Shown here: piece after piece, positions 1-8,447 of the stretch | How positions within the stretch are numbered: the first letter of the stretch is position 1 | Layout of the letters: each line of letters begins with the position of its first letter | Source of the DNA: CBDUQP01 sp965369385 | GTDB taxonomy: Bacteria > Planctomycetota > Phycisphaerae > SM23-33 | Length of the DNA: 29,828 nt | Reading direction: 5' to 3' | NCBI GenBank assembly: GCA_965369385.1 | Contig: CBDUQP010000026.1 | Location: 1 to 29,828, forward strand | Program-made: the position numbers and the translations under genes | Notes under the pieces: model-generated | The model's database searches: none | What the model was told of the DNA's origin: nothing | The model's input: only the letters and a program-made list of their open reading frames with translations

Positions 1-152
1 GAGATCACCGTATACTCGCCGCCACATTCCGTCGGCCATACCTTGAACTCCCAGCCGAATACTTCCTTGTAGAAGCCCTTCGCCGCCTCCATATCGGTGG
101 TCATCATCTCTGTCCAGCTGATCATGCCGTTCTTCAGCAAATAGTCTCTCAT
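1..152 (-). CDS. VOC/glyoxalase-like protein, N-terminal part (cut by window edge)
   Basis: Reading leftwards from the ATG at 150..152, an open frame of 50 codons runs off the window edge. It begins MRDYLLKNGMISWTEMMTTD and continues with DMEAAKGFYKEVFGWEF, the typical first beta-alpha unit of the vicinal oxygen chelate (glyoxalase/bleomycin-resistance) fold, in which an enzyme-substrate pair of residues and a 'FY..vFGW' motif recur. A GGGAGA ribosome binding site lies a few bases upstream of the ATG and supports this start. The specific substrate cannot be told from the fragment; members include methylmalonyl-CoA epimerase, glyoxalase I and many uncharacterised PhnB-like proteins. Confidence 0.7.
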   Translation of the reverse strand, partial: MRDYLLKNGMISWTEMMTTDMEAAKGFYKEVFGWEFKVWPTECGGEYTVI

Positions 153-456
153 CTGTCGTCTCCCGTGTTATGGTTGATTCCCTGGGCGGTCCAATTGCGG
201 TTGTCGCCCGCGCATCGGCATATGCGAAGTATTCTACCAGCACAGCCGAATTCACGTACACTCGCCATTACCCTAACAGTACGCGTACACCAAAGCAACC
301 CCCTCTTCTCCCTTTGGCGTCCCCATCTTCCCCAGTAATGCAAAACACCTTTGAGACATGGGAAGAAGGCCGGTAGTATATCTCTAAATTAGGGACGGTG
401 CCCTATTTAAATAGGAATAATCCGAATCGCAAATTAAATAGGGCACCGTCCCTAAT
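153..456. other. Intergenic stretch without a gene
   Basis: About 300 bases separate the VOC gene start from the end of the glycosyltransferase gene. Short frames here do not look like proteins. Apart from the ribosome binding site of the VOC gene and the large inverted repeat at 385..459, I see nothing recognisable. Confidence 0.5.
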
Positions 457-459
457 TTA
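385..459. repeat. 25-bp perfect inverted repeat with 25-nt spacer (REP-like)
   Basis: Arms 385..409 and 435..459 are exact reverse complements of each other around an AT-rich 25-nt spacer. Each arm carries the core TTAGGGACGGTGCCCTA. In form it resembles REP/BIME palindromes mobilised by REP-associated tyrosine transposases, although no such transposase is in the window. The right arm contains the TAA stop codon of the glycosyltransferase gene (minus strand, 457..459), so the hairpin sits exactly at the end of that transcript and could act as a 3' stabiliser or terminator; there is no clear U-tract. Confidence 0.85.
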
Positions 460-2100
460 TGGAGTCGCTGTGGCTGAGATCTTCCTGTAGACCACAAAAC
501 GCTTGCCGGTGTGAGTTTTACGCCAGATTGGAGAATCGTCCAGGGTCATGGCAAGGAGCGATTGGACTTCCGCGTGATGCTTGGATCGAAGATCAACAAT
601 GGCCATGTCGCAGTCAAGCACATTGCCGTTGACAAGCCCGGGGATTGCCTGCATCGCCTCCTCAATGGTCTCAGTGCCAGCTACCGGCAAGGACCGCACC
701 AGACGCCTGCTGAGATAATGAAGCCTGCGCCAATACTCTCTGGGGACAATCACGATTTGCTCGCGGCTGGGGTTCTTCTCCGTTCCCTCCATAATCTTCG
801 CCAGCTCAATAAGCTCCACAAGCTTTCCATGCGCGATCTTATGATGGTACTCATCAGAGCGGCCGTATCGCGTGACGTAGTAGGCGTCTCGCATTATCTT
901 GGGAATATTGCATGCTATCACGATCCCCAGAAGCACACACACCGCAGTCAGACAGGCCTTCTGGCTTGCCGGCGTCGCGAACCTCGCGCGAATCGCCTGG
1001 AAAGATGCCACAAAACCAACCAGCATCATGTACATAATCAGTGGCTGATACGGAAGAACATAGCGGGGATGCACATACTTGCCTTCACCTACCGCAGCAA
1101 AGGCCGCCATCGACAGGAGTGTGGTCACAATCGGCATTCGCTGGCCCCGCCGCCACAACAATATGCCTCCGACGAACATGCACGCTGACATCGGGATGCC
1201 AACGATAATCCTGACCAGCGTACCATCCTGTCCGGTAAGTAACTCGGCCATGGTTCCCGGCAGCGCTATTACGAATCCTCTGGCAACGCGCAACAGGATC
1301 TCAAGAACGCCAAGGGCAGCCATGCTATCGGCCCGGCGGGCATACGCCGGCGTATTGGCGACCATTCCTTTTGCTACAAAATAGAACACACCCATAGTAG
1401 CCGCCACTGCCAGCAATACGCACGCAGATCGCGCCAGCGGTTTTTTCCAGCCGGTATTGCCACTGCGGTCCACAAGAAGACCTACGCCCAACGCCCCCAT
1501 AACCAATCCGCCGGGAGCACGAACGGTTATGCCCAGAACCACGGCAAGGACGAGCAATACATATGCCCAGAACCGTGAATTGCCAGTGCCCACGCACGCA
1601 CAAACCGCAAGCCAGAAGAAAACTGCGAACGGCATGTCAGTGAGAATGACGTGTGCATACCCGTAGAAACTGTGAGAGAACAAGCAACATGTCACCACAG
1701 CCAACCCCATCCCACGCCCGCCAAGGCGGGAAACAGCCCAGTAGGCCAGCACACAAACGGCCAGTCCGCTCAGGGTCATCAGTAGATGGGGAACCCAGTA
1801 GCCCTCACCGAAGAGCTTCTGCGATGCTGCCAGCACCATCGGAAGGCCGGGGGTTACTACATTGTTCGGCTGCCCGCTAAAGCTGTATGTACCATCCTCG
1901 GCAAGTGATCTGCCAATACCCAGGTACAACGCCCCATCACTTTTCGGCCTCCACTGCCCAGCCACTCCCGCCAGATACAACAGAACCACAAACAGAGCGG
2001 CCGCCACAAACCGGCGTCTCGACAATGTAAAACCTGCAAGGCAATCACCAACAGGGGAGCAAACGGCCTGGATGTCCGGTGAATCAGATGCAGTACTCAT
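457..2100 (-). CDS. GT39/PMT-type integral membrane glycosyltransferase
   Basis: The 547-residue product is very hydrophobic, with roughly ten membrane segments starting at residues 31-47. After the first segment it has a lumenal loop with an acidic residue (KSDGALYLGIGRSL, Asp55) and then a PNNVVTPGLPMVLA stretch. This is the layout of the PMT_2/ArnT-type family, which uses polyprenyl-phosphate sugars to glycosylate lipids or proteins on the outer face of the membrane. The final 100 residues are soluble and presumably extracytoplasmic. I chose the ATG at 2098..2100 (MSTASDSPDI). The frame stays open to 2277 with in-frame ATGs at 2196 and 2277, but the extra segment does not look protein-like and lacks a convincing ribosome binding site. 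The stop lies inside the REP-like repeat. The acceptor and sugar are unknown. Confidence 0.8.
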   Translation of the reverse strand: MSTASDSPDIQAVCSPVGDCLAGFTLSRRRFVAAALFVVLLYLAGVAGQWRPKSDGALYLGIGRSLAEDGTYSFSGQPNNVVTPGLPMVLAASQKLFGEGYWVPHLLMTLSGLAVCVLAYWAVSRLGGRGMGLAVVTCCLFSHSFYGYAHVILTDMPFAVFFWLAVCACVGTGNSRFWAYVLLVLAVVLGITVRAPGGLVMGALGVGLLVDRSGNTGWKKPLARSACVLLAVAATMGVFYFVAKGMVANTPAYARRADSMAALGVLEILLRVARGFVIALPGTMAELLTGQDGTLVRIIVGIPMSACMFVGGILLWRRGQRMPIVTTLLSMAAFAAVGEGKYVHPRYVLPYQPLIMYMMLVGFVASFQAIRARFATPASQKACLTAVCVLLGIVIACNIPKIMRDAYYVTRYGRSDEYHHKIAHGKLVELIELAKIMEGTEKNPSREQIVIVPREYWRRLHYLSRRLVRSLPVAGTETIEEAMQAIPGLVNGNVLDCDMAIVDLRSKHHAEVQSLLAMTLDDSPIWRKTHTGKRFVVYRKISATATP

Positions 2101-2594
2101 AGTATTGAAGATCCTGTCTGGTAATACTTCAGCAACGCGGCTGACATCATTAGCGAAGGCACTCTTGCAGCGGGCACACGCCGGCGGGCTGCTCATCTCA
2201 TAGAACTGCCGAATGAAGAACAATAGCTGCGGTGAGACGAATTCGTCAAAAACACCTGCTTTGCGAACCATGCACAAATGCGGACATCACAAATAATTAG
2301 TACCAAACACAAATATGGCATACAAGCAAATTCACTGCCCGGCACACAATAGCGATGGAACATGGAGGCAGACAGTGCCCCAGGCGGAATCAATTACATA
2401 TGAAGCTACAATTCGCATTTTTTCTGTTATGACAACTGGTGAAAAACACCGATTTGTATTGTGGTTTGCAATGGCTTGTATATGCTTGCGATATACTGAA
2501 ATCCCGCCCAAGACGGGCGGACGGGCCGGGCAGGCCAACTGTGGGGACTTTCCCCTCGTAAGCTGCCGCATGGCCGGGGCTGGAAAGTTCTGCG
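2101..2594. other. Intergenic stretch between glycosyltransferase and MFS remnant
   Basis: No convincing gene. The glycosyltransferase frame stays open to 2277, so a longer N-terminus cannot be excluded. A short GC hairpin (CCGCCC/GGGCGG, arms 2504..2509 and 2515..2520) lies upstream of the MFS remnant. Promoter-like AT-rich words occur around 2466..2497 but with poor spacing, so I do not call a promoter. Confidence 0.4.
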
Positions 2595-3085
2595 ATGTTC
2601 TGGCGAAAGAAACCATTTGACGATTTGCGGGCACTTGCTGTTGGAGGCAAGGAGCTTCGTAAGTCGATGCGTATGATGACCATTGCATGGTCGATGGGCA
2701 CGATCTGGCTGCTCGGCATTACCGGTGCACGCCTTAATATCTTTGCACGCCTGGCGGGATGCTTGGCGGGCTCACTGGCGGGCTGGTGGCCTATTACACG
2801 CGAGATGTCGTATGGTCTTTCGGTCCGACAAACGCGGCCGGTGACGCACTGTACTTCTACTGGCGAAACTGGCACATCAATTTCATACTATCGGTCGTAG
2901 CAAGGGTGACTGGACTGGTGCTCGTGCTGAGGATAGTTGACCCGGGGTCGCGAAGCCCGGGGGATATGCTGGCACACGGCGGCAGGCGGCTTGTGAGAAG
3001 TTTCCGGGCAGGAGTGTTCTTCCCGATGACGGCATTTTCGCCGTTCCTGCGGAATCGCAATGACAGGCACAAGGAAGATAAGTAA
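2595..3085 (+). pseudogene. Decayed MFS transporter: N- and C-terminal ends joined by an internal deletion and frameshift
   Basis: The first frame (from ATG 2595) encodes a hydrophilic leader followed by SMRMMTIAWSMGTIWLLGIT, which looks like the first membrane helix of a major facilitator protein, and then GARLNIFARLAG. At about 2750..2760 the sense continues in another frame as GGLTGGLVAYYTRDVVWSFG and runs to the stop at 3083..3085, resembling the last helices and C-terminal tail of the same kind of transporter. Together they give only about 160 residues where a full transporter needs about 400-450. The junction lies in a run of GGCGGG repeats (2748..2783), which fits deletion by slippage or short-repeat recombination. 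No transport function is expected from this remnant. Confidence 0.65.
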
Positions 3086-3266
3086 TGGCAGCAACCAGAC
3101 TGCCGGAAGACTCCAGGCTGCGTGTACGACAAATCTTTCTGGCGGTCGTCAAGGTGTGCGAGATGCTTCTTTGGCGGCAGATAACGTGAGTTGTCATCAA
3201 TTCTTGTGGCAGCTTCGAAAGTAGAAACCCCGAACGACGAAGAAACGAACCACAAAGAAACGGATT

Positions 3267-3391
3267 GAACAGTTGAGCAGGTGATTCGCCACTCGCTTCG
3301 CTTGTGGCCAGGAGACCGCTGGTGAGCCGACTTTCTGGACTTGGAGTCAGCGACGGATCACGTCTTTGCTGTTTCACCTGCTCAACTGTTC
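3267..3391. repeat. 18-bp perfect inverted repeat, 89-nt loop
   Basis: The sequence GAACAGTTGAGCAGGTGA at 3267..3284 is the exact reverse complement of 3374..3391. A partial third copy of the word (CTGCTCACCTGCTC) follows at about 3394..3407. The structure precedes the CYTH gene and may be a large stem-loop or a small mobile-repeat relic. Confidence 0.75.
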
Positions 3392-3408
3392 TACTGCTCA
3401 CCTGCTCT

Positions 3409-3450
3409 GTGTGCGAGAATTCTTTCCTGCCAGAAAGAATTCTCGTACAC
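3409..3450. repeat. Strong hairpin upstream of the CYTH gene
   Basis: A 13-bp perfect stem (CGAGAATTCTTTC at 3414..3426 with 3433..3445) closes on a 6-nt loop and can be extended by five more pairs, one of them G-T, to 3409..3450. It has no U-tract on the plus strand. It could be a transcript-processing structure or part of a leader; it argues against a CYTH start upstream of it. Confidence 0.7.
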
Positions 3451-3513
3451 CAGGCTGCCCTGACAACATTGCCTGTTCAAATGAACAGCGCAAGTGCGTA
3501 TCATCAGGTTACC

Positions 3514-4110
3514 ATGAGCAATGAAATAGAGATCAAGTACAAAGTGGACGGGTTTGAGCAGATCACCGACGCATTACACGCCGCGGGCGCAGTTTATCTC
3601 GGGAAAACGCTCCAGACTGACGACTACTACGATACCCCCATGCGAGACCTGCTGACAGGCAACCGCGGACTGCGAATCAGGCAATGTCAATGGATCGACT
3701 GCCCCACCGGTCAGCAGGCAGGCAGCATCGACGACAGGCCGCTCGTTACGCTCAAGGGACCGCCCACATTTACTGACGGTGCCAAACAGCGTAGCGAAAT
3801 GCAAACGCACGTGGACAACGCAGCCGCTATCGAAGCCGTATTCGCTGCTGCAACTCTTGAACTGACGTTGCGTATCCAAAAGAAACGTGCAAGCTACCGC
3901 CTCGGACAGTGCATGGTGGAATTGGACGAACTGCCGGGCATCGGGTTATTCGTGGAGATAGAGTCGCCGGATCGCGATGAACTGGCGAGCACCGCAGAGA
4001 AGCTCAAGATCGCCGAGTACGCCCAAGCAATAGAAGACCACTACGTGAACCTGATACTGGAATGGTGCGAAGAGACCGGCGCAGACCGAAAAGAAGTGAT
4101 GTTCAAATAA
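3514..4110 (+). CDS. CYTH-domain protein (class IV adenylate cyclase / thiamine-triphosphatase-like)
   Basis: The 198-residue product opens with MSNEIEIKYKVDGF, containing the ExExK signature (EIEIK) that binds metal and triphosphate in CYTH enzymes. Further conserved elements follow in order: DDYYDTP, GLRIRQ, VTLKGP, a second basic strand (IQKKRASYRL) and VELDELPGIGLFVEIE with acidic residues that coordinate metal. The closest annotated class is CyaB (class IV adenylate cyclase); CYTH proteins may instead hydrolyse inorganic or thiamine triphosphate, and the sequence alone does not decide. I chose the ATG at 3514 because the ExExK motif sits at the extreme N-terminus in the family. Another ATG at 3481 is possible. 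The gene stands alone. Confidence 0.85.
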   Translation: MSNEIEIKYKVDGFEQITDALHAAGAVYLGKTLQTDDYYDTPMRDLLTGNRGLRIRQCQWIDCPTGQQAGSIDDRPLVTLKGPPTFTDGAKQRSEMQTHVDNAAAIEAVFAAATLELTLRIQKKRASYRLGQCMVELDELPGIGLFVEIESPDRDELASTAEKLKIAEYAQAIEDHYVNLILEWCEETGADRKEVMFK

Positions 4111-4427
4111 GCGGCGGCCGCGATGAACGCCGGCCGAAAGACACCCCACAAAACCCCCATTCAAAAGCATCTGCCGGGGATAGCTCAGCACGGGACAGAT
4201 TACGAAGAATCTATCGCCCACTGCATTATCCCCAGGCAGCCACACACATTTGGATAAAGCATTTTCATAGTCTACATATGCACCTCCTGGAACTGAGAGG
4301 AAGGAAGAAGTCCCGGCGGCCGCCCGTAATCCGGCGGACACACAATCGTTTTACTCTTCAGCTACATGGGCACCTCCGCGTTTACTGGGTTTTGAATGGT
4401 TATGCGTCTATCTGTGACGTGTTAATA
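4111..4427. other. Intergenic stretch, no gene seen
   Basis: Frames overlapping this stretch have no family resemblance. A GGAGGT motif on the minus strand near 4286 precedes an ATG that is followed directly by a stop, so it does not mark a gene. Confidence 0.4.
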
Positions 4428-4697
4428 TCATTTAAGCATGTCCAGCGAAGTTAGCGTTCTTCCTGATGCAAGACTTGATAACCTTCCGTAGCAGCGGAAT
4501 TGAAGCGCACAAATTCCGCGGGCAAATGGCTGCCATTGTTCAATATCCCGCCGGGCATCCAGCAAATCACAGGTCGGGAGAAACGAATCCGGCACATCGC
4601 TGCCATGGTCCAAGCTTGCCTGGTCGGGCTCACTGAACGATTCAGAACACTCCCGGCGATACCACTGGCGATCCGCATCTTGATTCACGTTCTTCAT
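4428..4697 (-). CDS. Small hypothetical protein (89 aa), unrecognised
   Basis: On the minus strand the ATG at 4695..4697 is preceded by a near-perfect GGAGGT ribosome binding site with 6-nt spacing (GGAGGTAACGCCATG), far better than chance. The 89-residue product begins MKNVNQDADRQWYRRECSES and is acidic in its first half with several cysteines; no domain is recognised. Codon choice in the first two thirds resembles the neighbours, while the last 25 residues look less natural. A neighbouring frame there ends in a more protein-like tail, so a frameshifted or decaying gene is possible. It stands alone between two plus-strand genes. Confidence 0.4.
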   Translation of the reverse strand: MKNVNQDADRQWYRRECSESFSEPDQASLDHGSDVPDSFLPTCDLLDARRDIEQWQPFARGICALQFRCYGRLSSLASGRTLTSLDMLK

Positions 4698-5091
4698 GGC
4701 GTTACCTCCAACTTCACACCAAGCTGCCAACCTGTAATCCGGACCTATCTCGCCCTTTTGAGCGACCTTATGGTCCGAGCGTCCTTGCATCGTCAGAAAT
4801 GTAGGATTCCCCCGCCCCGCGGGCCAACGCGATGGCCCGCAAACTATGCGAATCGGAAGCGTACTCCAGCACAAATACAAGTACTAGAAGAGGATATGCG
4901 CAAACATGAGACTGGAAGAAAAAACAGGAATTGTCCCAACGGGCTGCCATGCCGCGAAAAATACACTTCGGCCAGGACTTTCCTTGTCACTCCTACAGTC
5001 TCTATCGGTTCGTTTAACGTGCAATTCTGATTGATGATCGCTACCATAGAGTGAGATGAAATAAGGACCTGACATTCAGGAAAGGTGAGCT
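4698..5091. other. Intergenic stretch upstream of the exported LPP20-like gene
   Basis: About 390 bases hold the upstream regions of the minus-strand small gene and the plus-strand gene at 5092. Frames on either strand lack ribosome binding sites and family resemblance. No clear promoter is called. Confidence 0.4.
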
Positions 5092-6144
5092 ATGCGTATC
5101 ACGATTACAATGCTGACACTTGTCGGATGCATGCTTCTGATTCCCACAATCGCTCGCGCCGAACATGTCGCGACGCAGCCGCAGGCGAAGACGGAAGCTC
5201 CGAAGAAGAATACCGCCGGCAAACCCGCTTCCGTCGCCACCAAGCCCGCCCCAAAAGAGAAAGACCTGCACGAGATGATCCTCGCAGGCGGCAACTTCGA
5301 ACCCATCATCGAAGAAACAGACAGGGCATCGATCAACTGGACCACCGGCGAGATTCTCGCTTCCGGGACCGCCAGGATAGGCGGATACTCACGCTCAGCC
5401 ATGCTGAAGGCCAAACGCGCAGCAAGGCTCATCGCAGCAAGGAACGCTGTGCTGGCATTGCACGATCTCAGGCCCGGAACCGATGGGAGGTTCACAAACC
5501 TCAAGACGGGCAACATCTCGGCCGAGGTCATAGTCAAACACTTTAAGGTGAAATCCGGCAAGCTGAACCGCAAGCAGCGAACCTACACCACTACCATGTC
5601 GCTGCCGATCCATGGCATCAGCGGCGCTGTCAGCACACTGGGCCTGCAAAGCAGCACGCCTGCTGGCGACATGATATTCGTGGGCGAAGGCGATGCAGAC
5701 GTCATCATAATCGACGCTCGCCTGAGCAGGTTCAAGCCCTGTGCCACGCTTACTATCAAGTCGGCGACGGGACGGGTGCTGTTCTCTGCGGCGAATGTTC
5801 CAGCAAACGAGCGGATGACTTACCGACCGGCCGTCTACGTCTACAGGAAACACGGGCGAAAGATCAACCCGAAGACAAAGTTCGTCTACGGCAGGCCCAT
5901 CGTAATGGCGCAGAATCTCGCCAAGAAGACCGGACAACCCGAGGCCAAGCTCGAAAGGATCACCGGAAAGATGTTCAAGAAACCACTGATCCTCAACGCC
6001 GTGCCAAACAGCAAGGCGCCGGATGGCACAGTCGTGGTATCTCAACTCGTCCAGCGTGAACTGATGACCCACGGCGAGGCCAGGGAGTTGCTCCGCAAGG
6101 GAAAAGTGATAGTCGTCACAGACTCTCTAATCAAAGCCAAGTAA
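5092..6144 (+). CDS. Exported protein with LPP20-like domain
   Basis: A signal peptide is evident (MRITITMLTLVGCMLLIPTI, cleavage likely after ARA at residue 23), followed by a Lys/Pro/Ala-rich linker to about residue 60. Residues 80-180 match the layout of LPP20-type domains: INWTTGEILASGTA, then KAKRAARLIAARNAVLALHD, then an outer strand pair with FKVKSGK and TTTMSLPIHG. LPP20 domains occur in lipoproteins and flagella- or secretion-associated periplasmic proteins; there is no lipobox cysteine after the signal here. The C-terminal half (180-350) includes hydrophobic DVIIIDAR and KVIVVTDSLI strands but no recognised domain. An AGGTGA motif a few bases before the ATG supports the start. The MFS gene starts 16 nt downstream, so the two are likely co-transcribed. 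Confidence 0.65.
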   Translation: MRITITMLTLVGCMLLIPTIARAEHVATQPQAKTEAPKKNTAGKPASVATKPAPKEKDLHEMILAGGNFEPIIEETDRASINWTTGEILASGTARIGGYSRSAMLKAKRAARLIAARNAVLALHDLRPGTDGRFTNLKTGNISAEVIVKHFKVKSGKLNRKQRTYTTTMSLPIHGISGAVSTLGLQSSTPAGDMIFVGEGDADVIIIDARLSRFKPCATLTIKSATGRVLFSAANVPANERMTYRPAVYVYRKHGRKINPKTKFVYGRPIVMAQNLAKKTGQPEAKLERITGKMFKKPLILNAVPNSKAPDGTVVVSQLVQRELMTHGEARELLRKGKVIVVTDSLIKAK

Positions 6145-6160
6145 AGGCGGGGCAAAACAA

Positions 6161-7408
6161 ATGCTCAAGAGATTCTGCCTCTACGGGTTCGTGAAGAATC
6201 AGAGGTACTTTGAACCATTCCTGATCCTCGCGCTGCGGGAAAACGGCCTGTCCTTCAGCACAATCGGGATGCTCATCGGTTTCAGGGAGATCTGTAGAAA
6301 CGTGCTTGAGGTGCCCACCGGAGCCATCGCCGACTCGCTGGGACGCAGGCGGGCGATGATCGCCGGGCACCTCGCCTACATTGCCGCTTTCATCTGCTTC
6401 GGATTGCTGAAGTCCACTCCGGTCATGTTTCTGGCGATGGGCATGTTCGCACTGGGCGAAGCGTTTCGCACCGGCACGCACAAAGCCATAATCTTCTCGT
6501 GGCTCGCCCATGAAGGCCGCAAGGACGACAAGGTCGCCATCTACGGATACACTCGCAGTTGGAGCAAACTGGGATCGGCGGCGGCCGTCATTATCGCTGC
6601 CGCCCTGGTAATCACCACCGACAGCTACGCAAGCGTCTTTCTTCTAAGCACAATCCCGTGCATCATAAATATAATTAATTTCATCACTTACCCCGGCTAC
6701 ACTGATGGCGAAATCAAACCGGGCTTTCGGCCGGCAGATGTCTTGCACACTCTGATATCGTCCTTTCACACTGCCTTCTCGAAACAGCACTTGCGCCGTA
6801 TCCTGGCGGGTTCCATGGTATTCAGCGGAATGTTCCATGCCTCGAAGGACTACATTCAACCGGCAATCCTGGCCGCAGCACTGTCCATTGCGATAATGTC
6901 TGACCTGAACGACCACACGCGGGTGGCGGTGCTCACAGCGGGTGTCTATGCCCTGCTGCACCTTCTGGAAAGCATCGCAGCCAGGCGATCTTACGCTGTT
7001 GCCAAACTGGCGGGGAGCTGGCAAGCGGCAGCTAAGTGGCTTTGGGGTCTAAATCTGCTAACAATGTGCTTGCTGGCGGCAGGCGTGCTGGCGGGGCTTG
7101 ATGCGGTAGTCATCGGCAGCTTCGTGCTTGCCGCCGCCATACATAACCTTTGGAAACCACTGGCAGTTGCGAGAATAGCCGAAGCTTGCCCGGCCGACCA
7201 GACCGCCACCGTATTGAGCGTCGATTCGCAGGGAAGGGCCCTGCTGGTGGCGGTACTTGCCCCGGCAATCGGATTTGCCGTAGATTGCATGCCACAAAAA
7301 CTGTATCTATTGCCGATAGCAATATCGGGTATCATTCTGTGTGCTCTCGCGTCTGGGACCGAGCGAAATGCCGGCCGCGGCGACCCCCAAGGCGCGAATA
7401 GGAATTGA
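6161..7408 (+). CDS. MFS transporter
   Basis: The 415-residue product has 11-12 predicted membrane helices and the major-facilitator motif A between helices 2 and 3 (GAIADSLGRRRAM, residues 54-66). Family members move small solutes by proton symport or antiport; no substrate can be inferred. It follows the exported LPP20-like gene by 16 nt. A GGCGGGG stretch about 10 nt before the ATG may serve as ribosome binding site. The C-terminal tail after the last helix is short and basic. It is a complete gene, unlike the MFS remnant at 2595..3085, and the two are not obviously the same subfamily. Confidence 0.85.
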   Translation: MLKRFCLYGFVKNQRYFEPFLILALRENGLSFSTIGMLIGFREICRNVLEVPTGAIADSLGRRRAMIAGHLAYIAAFICFGLLKSTPVMFLAMGMFALGEAFRTGTHKAIIFSWLAHEGRKDDKVAIYGYTRSWSKLGSAAAVIIAAALVITTDSYASVFLLSTIPCIINIINFITYPGYTDGEIKPGFRPADVLHTLISSFHTAFSKQHLRRILAGSMVFSGMFHASKDYIQPAILAAALSIAIMSDLNDHTRVAVLTAGVYALLHLLESIAARRSYAVAKLAGSWQAAAKWLWGLNLLTMCLLAAGVLAGLDAVVIGSFVLAAAIHNLWKPLAVARIAEACPADQTATVLSVDSQGRALLVAVLAPAIGFAVDCMPQKLYLLPIAISGIILCALASGTERNAGRGDPQGANRN

Positions 7409-7494
7409 CAAGACCGCAACATCAGACTATGATCTCGCGGTTTGTCGGGTAATTTGGTCCATAGTGACAGCCAGCGGCGGCTAGGAGCTTGCAA

Positions 7495-8172
7495 GTGCGC
7501 AAGAAAAAGAATTCCGTAGCACTGTTCGAGGTCATTGCAAAGTCCCGCGCAAAGGATGCCAATAAGGCGGCCAACCTTCCCGACTGGGCCGGACCGGCCG
7601 AGCCCGGCGAAGGCCAGGGCCTTGATAGCCCCGTAACCGGCGAAGAGACCGTCCCGTCAGGATACTCGGGCACAGTGGCAAGCCCGGAATTGACTGTGAC
7701 TGTGAGCTATCCGAAAGCCTTGGTGATAGCTTTGGTGGCATTGCTGGTAGTGATACTTGCGTTCTGGCTTGGCCAGGCTATTACACCTGCCCCACAAGCG
7801 GCGTCGCCGGCGATAGCCTCGTACACGGGCCAACTGACAAGTGGCAAGTACCATGTGCGAGTAGATGAGATCGCTACAACCGGCAGTGCCGGTACGGACA
7901 GCCAGATACGTGACTCGATGAAGGCAGTTTGCAATTACTTCTGGGCACACGGCGAACCGGTGTCACTGAGAATTAAGAGAAACAGAACCAAACCGGCCAC
8001 TCGGAGCATTTGGTCGGCGAGGGCTTTTGACAACGCCGACTCGCCCGAGGCGAAGAAACATCTGGAAAGAATGAAAGAGTTGCTTATGCAGGTTCATACC
8101 AGCGAAGACAACTCATTCAGCTATGTTGTAAGAGACGACAGGGAAATTAACCCTGAATTCAAGATGCGATAG
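7495..8172 (+). CDS. Single-pass membrane protein with ALFEVI-type N-terminus
   Basis: The product (225 aa) starts VRKKKNSVALFEVIAKSRAK, has a Pro/Gly-rich linker, one membrane helix (residues about 75-94) and an outside domain of about 130 residues without cysteines. The start is decided by the ribosome binding site: AGGAG at 7483..7487 gives 7-nt spacing to the GTG at 7495, whereas the upstream TTG at 7489 would be only one base away. From memory, proteins with this short basic ALFEVI-type N-terminus recur in Phycisphaerae, sometimes with a SPOR domain; the present C-terminal domain is not recognised as SPOR. The small basic protein gene follows 56 nt later. Confidence 0.7.
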   Translation: MRKKKNSVALFEVIAKSRAKDANKAANLPDWAGPAEPGEGQGLDSPVTGEETVPSGYSGTVASPELTVTVSYPKALVIALVALLVVILAFWLGQAITPAPQAASPAIASYTGQLTSGKYHVRVDEIATTGSAGTDSQIRDSMKAVCNYFWAHGEPVSLRIKRNRTKPATRSIWSARAFDNADSPEAKKHLERMKELLMQVHTSEDNSFSYVVRDDREINPEFKMR

Positions 8173-8228
8173 AAGGATAACTATCCCCTTTCGCCACAAA
8201 CTTATTAGATAGATGGAGACTGGTTGTT

Positions 8229-8447
8229 ATGTCGATTGATAAATCGCTCAAGACAAAGGGTTCCCTGCGTGGTACGCGAAGCGTACTTACCCGCACCGAA
8301 CGCATCGCCATACTTACCGAACAGGAAAAGTTTGATCCCGAAAAGGACAACGCCCTGGGCCTACCCAAAACGCGCGTGATCCGCAGCAAGGTCGGCGGAA
8401 AGAAGAAGAAGGCCACGGACGAAGAAGGCGAAGAAGGAGCCGAGTAG
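8229..8447 (+). CDS. Small basic protein (Planctomycetes/Verrucomicrobia/Chlamydiae family)
   Basis: This 72-residue protein starts MSIDKSLKTKGSLRGTRSVL, contains RTERIAIL and a GLPKTRVI segment, and ends in a lysine- then glutamate-rich tail. The arrangement (N-terminal SSLK-like motif, NVL-R-ER-L motif, GLPK.K..R motif, Lys/Ala tail) is that of the small basic protein family known from the PVC superphylum (TIGR04137-like, by memory). A role linked to ribosomes or RNA is plausible from size and charge but unproven. GGAG lies about 10 nt before the ATG. Its TAG stop coincides with the first bases of a dispersed repeat (8445..8566). Confidence 0.75.
   Translation: MSIDKSLKTKGSLRGTRSVLTRTERIAILTEQEKFDPEKDNALGLPKTRVIRSKVGGKKKKATDEEGEEGAE

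Larger units (their letters stand above)
3086..3513. other. Intergenic stretch with inverted repeats
   Basis: No gene is recognised. The frame of the CYTH gene is open back to 3304, but that extension crosses both inverted repeats described separately (3267..3391 and 3409..3450) and is not protein-like. Confidence 0.5.

Noticed and set aside
4500..5030. Plus-strand frame of 176 codons
   Set aside because: Composition is not protein-like, and it lies opposite the small minus-strand gene, which has a much better ribosome binding site.
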